A stretch of 64,000 bases of DNA from Neckera pumila (taxonomy: Eukaryota; Streptophyta; Bryopsida; Hypnales; Neckeraceae). This document shows, in pieces, positions 58,608 through 64,000 of this stretch (position 1 is its first letter; every line of letters begins with the position of its first letter). A program made the translations under genes and the position numbers. The notes under the pieces were generated by a model, which was given only the letters and a program-made list of their open reading frames with translations, was not told the DNA's origin and searched no databases. Where the stretch lies: the NCBI GenBank assembly GCA_963969595.1, contig OZ018417.1, forward strand, positions 18,788,501 through 18,852,500, written 5' to 3'.

Positions 58608-59018
58608 CAGTAGGAGGCTGTAAAACGGACAGGGCATTAAGAACCGCCCCTATAAATGGCTAAGAAATGGACATGAGGTGGTTCTAAAATTGACCACTAT
58701 AGTCATTGAATGAATCAAGGAAAAAAGCATTATTAATTGCAAGAGCCAATCATTCTCTGTGTTTTCCCCCTTTTTATTTAGAATTGCAAGGGAACCGTTT
58801 AGGAAAGACCTAAGGCTCACAAATAGGGACCTACTACCCAACTCGTTTGAAAATTCATAAGTAATTCAAAAATGCTTGGAAAAATACAAAACCACTTGGG
58901 TTAGATTCCTCATCAATTTCTCTTTGTCTCAAAAATGAGCCAAAAATATTCCCGTCCAAGGAAATACATGAAAAAGGGGGATCAGCCCTTAAAGGGTCCA
59001 TTTTTGAGCCTCCTACCT
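58608..59018. mobile_element. TA-flanked MITE (family M)
   Basis: Left end CAGTAGGAGGCTG (worn), right end GAGCCTCCTACCT followed by TA. It is a close relative of 759-1172 and starts 6 bp from the Harbinger right end. Confidence 0.82.
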
Positions 59019-59087
59019 TACTCACTATTCTCTCTTGTGGAACGTCATCGTGTCCTTCCTCTTCCAGTAAGTTATATCCCAGCTGCA

Positions 59088-59191
59088 ATGGCTACAAAAG
59101 GAGCAAGCGCAACTGCTGCCAACAAAGGTCAATTTCAGGTGCTACAAATGTCTTTCCACCAAACAAGGAAGAAGTCGCCCCGCACTCCATG
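59088..59191 (+). CDS. candidate first exon, unidentified protein
   Basis: An ATG in a reasonable context opens MATKGASATAANKGQFQVLQ and 14 more codons, then a good donor CCATG|GTACGT. A possible next exon near 59430 would give either a very short end (acceptor AAGAG) or an immediate stop (acceptor CCAAG). In another frame, 59430-59526 reads WEDQAKHETVEKASRGTILW and ends in TGA. The gene is not resolved and may be broken or misread. Confidence 0.3.
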
Positions 59192-59199
59192 GTACGTTC

Positions 59200-60213
59200 C
59201 TATTTTGTCATTTATATACAATAGTCTTCCTTCGTGCTCCAGCAACAACTCTTGTTAGTCTACAAATGTGGTCTTAGATTTCTGTATGCATGAATATGAA
59301 TGTTTACCTCTAATCTCGAATTCCACTCCATTAACTTCATTTCTGTCGAACTCCGTTTCTGTTGAACTCTGTTTTCATTGAACTCCGTTTTTGTTGAACT
59401 TTGTTTCTGTTGAACTTTGTTTCCAAGAGGATGGGAAGACCAAGCGAAACATGAGACTGTGGAGAAAGCTAGTCGTGGAACTATTTTATGGCCAGATAAC
59501 CTTTTGCAGAGTCTTGTGGATATGTGAAGCCTGTGCAAGAACTGAAATGGTCTTCATATCAAAACTACGACTTCCATGGAAACCCTTGTGTAGCCGATTG
59601 TTCTGAAAAGGCCTGTTTTGGGGGAAGTGTAGCTCTTTACAATTAGTAACTGAATAAGTATGCAGACTTTGTGTGTGTGGTTTTCCTGCAGTTGTGTTGG
59701 CTTAAGCTTATCTTTTGTGTAGTTTGCGTGCAGCTTGCAAGAGTAGACAACAGCTTAGTGGAGAGGACTTGTGAGCTCAACAGTGTACAGAGAACAACTT
59801 AAGGATTTTCAATAAAATCAAGTTTGCACTGAAAAAGCGTTAAAAAATCGCTTACTGAAATGCTTCAGGGACTGACACATGGACTGCCCAATGAATCACT
59901 AGAATAACATATCACGAATGAATTGATAGCACATGTGGCTGCAGAAAAAAGGGTATGGTATTGCCAAGTGTAAGGCAGCAAGGCTATGTAACCCAGAAAC
60001 CACCATGCATTAACTGATTGCAAAAATTACAGCGTACTAAATATAATGCTGACTAAGTTCGTTCATTATAAGTCACACCTCTTACTCTTGATAAGACAGG
60101 TTGTAAATATTCAGGAAGGTATTTTAATGCTAGTCCTACACACAATTTTTTTCAGAAAAAATGACTGAAAGCACAAGGCCTTTCAATATGGATTTTCTGC
60201 CTAAATATCTCAA
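59200..60213. other. no further gene supported
   Basis: Contains a short TTCTGTTGAACTCYGTTT tandem repeat (59340-59425, about five copies of 18 bp). The rest is unremarkable. Confidence 0.5.
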
Positions 60214-60217
60214 TTAA

Positions 60218-61140
60218 CCCCTAAAGTTTCGTGACTATGTAATCACCAAAAATGCTCCAAAACTGCCATTTCTAATACAACTCCCAAACTTTTGGAAAAA
60301 AACAATTTTTGACACATGTAACCATAGGATCTTGTAGTATGATATTTTGAAAACATGTGGTAAAAGTTTCAAAAAATTCCACCGTGTGGATCATAAGATA
60401 TAAGCATTCAAAGTCTTGAAAACCATTTTTTCAATTTTGCGAAAAAACGGGCAGCTGCACTTTGCAAGCTCACTTTTCAATGAAAAAATGCCGATAAAGG
60501 TGGTGCTTCTTTGAATTCAGTTTCCTAAACAAGTTGTCTATATGCATGAAAAACTTCACATCATTTGGAATTGTACAACATATAGGAAAAAAATAGTAAG
60601 TAGAAAGAAGTAGAAAATGACTCAAAATACTAAATTGTTAAAAATTTAATCATGGAATTTAAAAATGCCAATCCCAACTGTTGTAATGTTGTAATAATCA
60701 ATCTACATCCTAGGATTTTATTTTTTTCCAAAAATATTGAAAATTGAGTTAAATAAACGACTTTAAAGGGTTTTTTAGAGTAGACAATCTATAACTACCC
60801 GCAAACCAAAAACCCTCATAACTTTTGACTCATCGATTGAAATGGAATGACTCAAAGCTTTTTAAGTATATATAAATGTAGAGAACCAATTTCAAAAAAA
60901 AATTCCGGGAAAAATGATTTTTTCTGATCTGCCCAAACTGCCCGGTTACGAAAAAAAGTAACATATTAGGTCACAACTTTTGACTCATATTTTGAAATGT
61001 CATGAAACTTGGTACACATGAAGATATTCCTCGCCCCCACCTTCTATTAAAATTTCAGCCTCAAATATGAATATCTCTAGTCACACGTACCTACCCAAAA
61101 TATCTATACGGCCAAAAAACGCATGTTGGTCCTTTAGGGG
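60218..61140 (+). mobile_element. TTAA-flanked MITE (family T)
   Basis: 923 bp with ends CCCCTAAAGTTTCGTGACTA and GTTGGTCCTTTAGGGG, flanked by perfect TTAA (60214-60217, 61141-61144). It is the cleanest family copy. It abuts the break point of the non-LTR-type element on its right. Confidence 0.92.
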
Positions 61141-61149
61141 TTAAAACAC

Positions 61150-61395
61150 CACTTTTCCTTGCAGTGATTAGTGGGTCTACTTTCCATCCCTGGGTAATGA
61201 TACTATTTATTAGTGGTTGGTATTTTTGGATTTTATTATCTATTGTTATTTGCAAGAATCTATCATTAGAGGTTGTAAAATCGATGAATTGTATTGTGAG
61301 ATTATTGTCTGGGTTAGTTGGTGGATTGTTATGATAGGAAAGTCCATTAACACATAAGATATCAGGTTTAAATCTAGCGTTGCAGTGACATCATT
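61150..61395 (-). pseudogene. PD-(D/E)xK-like nuclease segment of the retroelement
   Basis: About 80 open codons: NARFKPDILCVNGL, then IQFIDFTTSNDRFLQ, DNKIQKYQPLINSI and QGWKVDPLI. The pattern P-D ... (D/E)-x-T ... K fits restriction-endonuclease-like domains of some non-LTR elements. The end is cut off at the TTAA MITE; a likely continuation of the same family is at 51774-52090. Confidence 0.55.
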
Positions 61396-61518
61396 GTTTT
61401 ACACAAGAGCAAAATAGAAGCCATTGGGGGACTGTGTTTTCTTGTGGGTTGTTGTTGAATGTTCCTACATTCATGAGATTGTAATTTCTAGTCTTTTCGG
61501 TGGATAGTATTAGCTTTC

Positions 61519-62030
61519 TTAGCTCCATACTGCTTTGTTATGTCTTTTGGTTTTGAGGGCGTGAATACAATGTTGATTGCATTTGGATAGTACATGGAGC
61601 CATGTAACTAGGTCTTGGGAGTTACATATAGAACATGTGATGGATGGGAATCTTGCTATGCCAAAAAATAGTTGTTTTCTAGCATTTCCCATATATTGGC
61701 CGGTACAGAATTTTAGTAAGCTTGTTTTTTGTGAGTCGGTTATTTCAGGGTTGGTCCAAAATGCATTAGAGAGCTTGTTATCTATATTGGGATGAAGTAT
61801 CCATTTGCTAATGTTTGGGAATCGTTGTGCCAGTATGTCCAAATTTTTATCACGATCATGTTTGATGATGTATGTTTGAAGGCACCTAACAGGGCCTTTA
61901 TCAGGTCATTGGATTGGGCCTGGCCAATCGTCTTTTTGGTAGTAAAATGGTGTAGTGTGTGCAAATTCATAGGGTTTTGAGGCAAATTTGTATTGTTTTG
62001 TGGTACCATTTTTTGCAAGTTTGTCCGCTT
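61519..62030 (-). pseudogene. retroelement linker and CCHC knuckle
   Basis: After RNase H, the frame holds ITDSQKTSLLKFCTGQYMGN, then CSICNSQDLVTWLHVLSKC, a C-x2-C-x9-H-x4-C knuckle of the type that follows RNase H or RT in non-LTR elements. A stop and a frame change lie near 61905. Confidence 0.65.
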
Positions 62031-62032
62031 CT

Positions 62033-62616
62033 TCATTTTACTACAATATTAACATGGGCTTTAATTTTATAAATCATCGTAGGTTGTGTACAACTTTGTA
62101 GCATTTCTACCATAGATTCTAATATGACTTTATCTGCATGGTTACGGTGTAGTATAGGATGTTTTAGCTGTGAGTTTAGTACATATAGACAATTTAGACA
62201 GTTGGTGAATTTGTATGCTGGTTCATGTGAATATTTGGTAGTGATTAAGCGTAGTGTTTTATGTATGGCCATTAGCTCGGCTCTAAAACTAGTTTGTAGC
62301 CTGGTAGTCATTTAGAAATTTGGATTTCTTCTTTGGAAGGATTGTATATGCCATATCCCGCTCTTTCACGTATCCAATGGCCATCTTCATATTGATTAGG
62401 TGGTATAAATGATCCACCAGTGTAGTAACTATATTGCAGTGGAAATTTTATTGGGTGGGTAGTTGCATAAGTAGGTAATAGAGGCTTAATTATATTTGTT
62501 GAATTGAGAATGGTTGTATATGTGGATATTGTGTTATTTGCATATTTTGGAGGACCGTTGTAAGAGAGTTTATTTGGTTGGATGGACCAATATTGTGATT
62601 TTGGTGGTGTGTACAA
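62033..62616 (-). pseudogene. retroelement RNase H domain, catalytic residues lost
   Basis: The strand starting SYYTGGSFIPPNQ, then WIRERAGYGIYNPSKEE, RAELMAIHKTL, FTNCLNCLYVLN and, near the end, KIKAHVNIVV...NEEADKLAK is an RNase H fold. RNase H of such elements has YTDGS, E and TDS. Here the first Asp is Gly and the second is Asn, while the Glu (RAEL) stays. A frameshift lies near 62308. RNase H activity is not expected. Confidence 0.75.
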
Positions 62617-62624
62617 AGAATATG

Positions 62625-63521
62625 TATGGCAAGGGATTCAGTACGTGGTCGTCTATTTAGCTCAGGTGGGATTGTTGGTTCCTTGTATGTAATAGTGTTT
62701 GCGGCAAAATGGGCAATGACATGTGTGTCTTCGAATGGTCCAATATGTGGGGAGAAATTTTGGTACCAATTTATGTCTAGTATGGCGAGTATAGTTATAT
62801 GGTGTTTGGATCATATTTGATTGCTAGTCTTGCCCAATGTATTGCTTGTTGGGCCGTTTCCTAGTCATGTGGATGTGCAAAGCCAATGCCTTTCCATTTG
62901 TATTCAAAGGCTTTGCCGAGTGAACCAAATATTTTGTCTCTTTCAAATGGAGAGTAAAATTGTGTGATTTGTGTGGAGCAAGTAATTGATGAAGAGAAAT
63001 ATGAGTGGCAAATGATGAATGTAGCTGTTAGGGAGTCTAGAATGTTTTGTGCGAGGATGTGTTGCGATGTTTTGAGTGGATTTTTTATATTTGTATCGTT
63101 GATAGAGCCATATGATTTTGGTTTCAAATGATTGTGTAGGCGGGACAAGGCCATGTGTTTTATATATAGTTGTGTGGTATTGTTTCCATAACAATTGTAA
63201 CCTGGTGTTTGGGATTGTAATCAGATGTTGACGAGTATCTAGGTATAGGTGTGCTAGTTCATTTTTTGTTATTATGGTGTGTATAGTTGTCATTGAGATT
63301 TTTTTTGGATTGCATTCGATAGCGGAAATATACATAAGTGGGATTATTGTTGGAGGTGGGATGAATTGTGTATCTCTAGATTGCCCAAGGTTAAAGTTTG
63401 TTGTGATGATATTTCTGTAGTATTTATGTTGTTGTTTTGTGTAGTTTTGTGTTAATAAAGTGGTGTTGTGTGTGATTATTGTTGGTTGATTAAAGGGAAG
63501 AGGTCTCTTTGTGGCATCCAT
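62625..63521 (-). pseudogene. retroelement segment with PCIF1/methyltransferase-like fold
   Basis: 63521-63090 encodes a helical part (LAHLYLDTRQHLITIPNTRL, then THGLVPPTQSFETKIIWLYQ). A one-base slip in an A run near 63088 shifts the frame. Then come FYSPFERDKIFGSLGKAFEY, WKGIGFAHPHD, a stop, ETAQQAIHWARLAI and, after another shift, ITILAILDINWYQ and THVIAHFAANTITY. The order (F.SP...FGS.G...W.G.F..P..E...A..WA...I.I....W) resembles the adenine methyltransferase PCIF1. The catalytic NPPF position reads HPHD, so activity is doubtful. The assignment is by pattern only. Confidence 0.4.
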
Positions 63522-63593
63522 TTAGTATAAGTTGTGTTATCTTGAAGTGTCTATTGGCATAAATATATATTATATTTTTTTGAAATTATTTAT

Positions 63594-63791
63594 TTATTTA
63601 TTTATTTCCATAGTTTTGTGGTTTGTTATAGTATGTATGGGGAATTTTAGTGAATTATTTTGAATATGTAGAAGTGGATTCTGCGGTTGTAGTAGTTGCG
63701 GCGGTGGTGGGTATCTTTGGCAAGGGCTTGGACACTCAAGTGTACACCTTGGGTAACAAAAAAGTTGTTCGACTATGTTCAATGCAGCCAT
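63594..63791 (-). CDS. ORF head of the retroelement (tentative)
   Basis: 65 codons starting MAALNIVEQLFCYPRCTLEC, rich in Pro and Cys, with a TTTATAAACG motif about 30 bp upstream on the same strand. Not recognised. It could be a first small ORF of the element or the 5' end of its main ORF before a break. Confidence 0.3.
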   Translation of the reverse strand: MAALNIVEQLFCYPRCTLECPSPCQRYPPPPQLLQPQNPLLHIQNNSLKFPIHTITNHKTMEINK

Positions 63792-63839
63792 ACTAATAAG
63801 CCCTAGCTACTATTCAAGCGTTTATAAAGGAAAAATTAG

Positions 63840-64000
63840 AATGCAAAATGAGCAACGGATGGTTGATTCTACAAGGGTGGCTAATTTTGCCACGGGAACA
63901 ACGCAAGCAACAGCAAGGAGCTGCTCTTAATGCTAGGATATGCGCCATTCTATACAAGAGATCGTCCAAGTGCTTGCTCTTGTGTACAATGCATCCCTAC
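63840..64000. other. no recognisable feature
   Basis: Window edge, upstream of the retroelement on its strand. Nothing is identified. Confidence 0.4.

Larger units (their letters stand above)
61145..63800 (-). mobile_element. decayed non-LTR-type retroelement, no RT found
   Basis: On the - strand, 5' to 3': a Pro/Cys-rich ORF head (63791-63594), an unknown helical segment, a methyltransferase-like segment, RNase H, a CCHC knuckle and a PD-(D/E)xK-like segment. Several frameshifts and stops lie between and within these parts. The 3' part stops at the TTAA MITE. I looked for the reverse transcriptase YxDD region on both strands and did not find it, so either it was deleted or the element never had one. 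Confidence 0.65.

Noticed and set aside
59391..59606. 71-codon + ORF after the candidate exon at 59088
   Set aside because: Frame cannot be joined to the upstream exon in phase; the alternative frame is noted but unresolved.
1..64000. tRNA, rRNA, CRISPR arrays or bacterial-type operons
   Set aside because: None seen by eye; the GT-AG introns and plant transposons make prokaryotic features irrelevant.
61145..64000. Integrated virus instead of a retroelement
   Set aside because: RNase H, CCHC and nuclease-like order fits a non-LTR-type element; no viral capsid or protease features are seen.

Overview
This is AT-rich nuclear DNA of a land plant. The evidence is spliceosomal GT-AG introns, a Stowaway-type MITE with the plant CTNCCTCCGTCCC end, a PIF/Harbinger element with the two-gene plant layout, and two genes related to heavy-metal-associated (HMA) domain proteins. 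The mix of elements and a degenerate non-LTR retroelement make me lean to a non-flowering plant, but the species cannot be fixed from sequence alone.

Host genes are sparse. The best is a three-exon + strand gene (35423-37763, 309 aa) with a long acidic N-terminus and one HMA-like fold in which the metal-binding CxxC is replaced by DxxD. A second HMA-like gene lies on the - strand (exons 17385-17225, 15852-15745, 12002-11930, 9521-9196). The two genes share both introns around the HMA fold, and the exon holding the first half of the fold is exactly 73 nt in each. Other likely but unidentified coding pieces lie at 7.4-7.8, 16.4-16.8, 32.6-33.9 and 59.1 kb.

Most of the window is mobile DNA. Family T has TTAA target duplications and ends starting CCCCTAAAG, a piggyBac-like signature, in about a dozen copies. 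Family M has TA duplications and ends starting AGGTAG, in about 13 copies. Smaller groups include a Stowaway inside a 1.1-kb palindrome at 25.7-26.8 kb, a 0.77-kb foldback at 44.65-45.42 kb, and a GTGAAATTAGGTTGCC family. Several insertions are nested, and three can be resolved to the base because an empty copy of the target is in the same window.

A nearly complete PIF/Harbinger element (55130-58601) has a DDE transposase with two nonsense codons and a convergent trihelix/Myb-like partner with three. A 561-bp deletion derivative of it sits at 29048-29608 with a perfect TTA duplication. The right end (61.1-63.8 kb, - strand) is a decayed non-LTR-type element. It has an RNase H domain, a CCHC knuckle, a PD-(D/E)xK-like nuclease segment and, upstream, a segment resembling PCIF1-type methyltransferases, but no reverse transcriptase that I can find.

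Simple repeats include 112 perfect GTTT units (12193-12640) inside an intron of the - strand HMA gene. The long stretches at 18-19.6, 20.6-22.6, 27.1-28.9 and 39.8-43.2 kb show nothing I can support.
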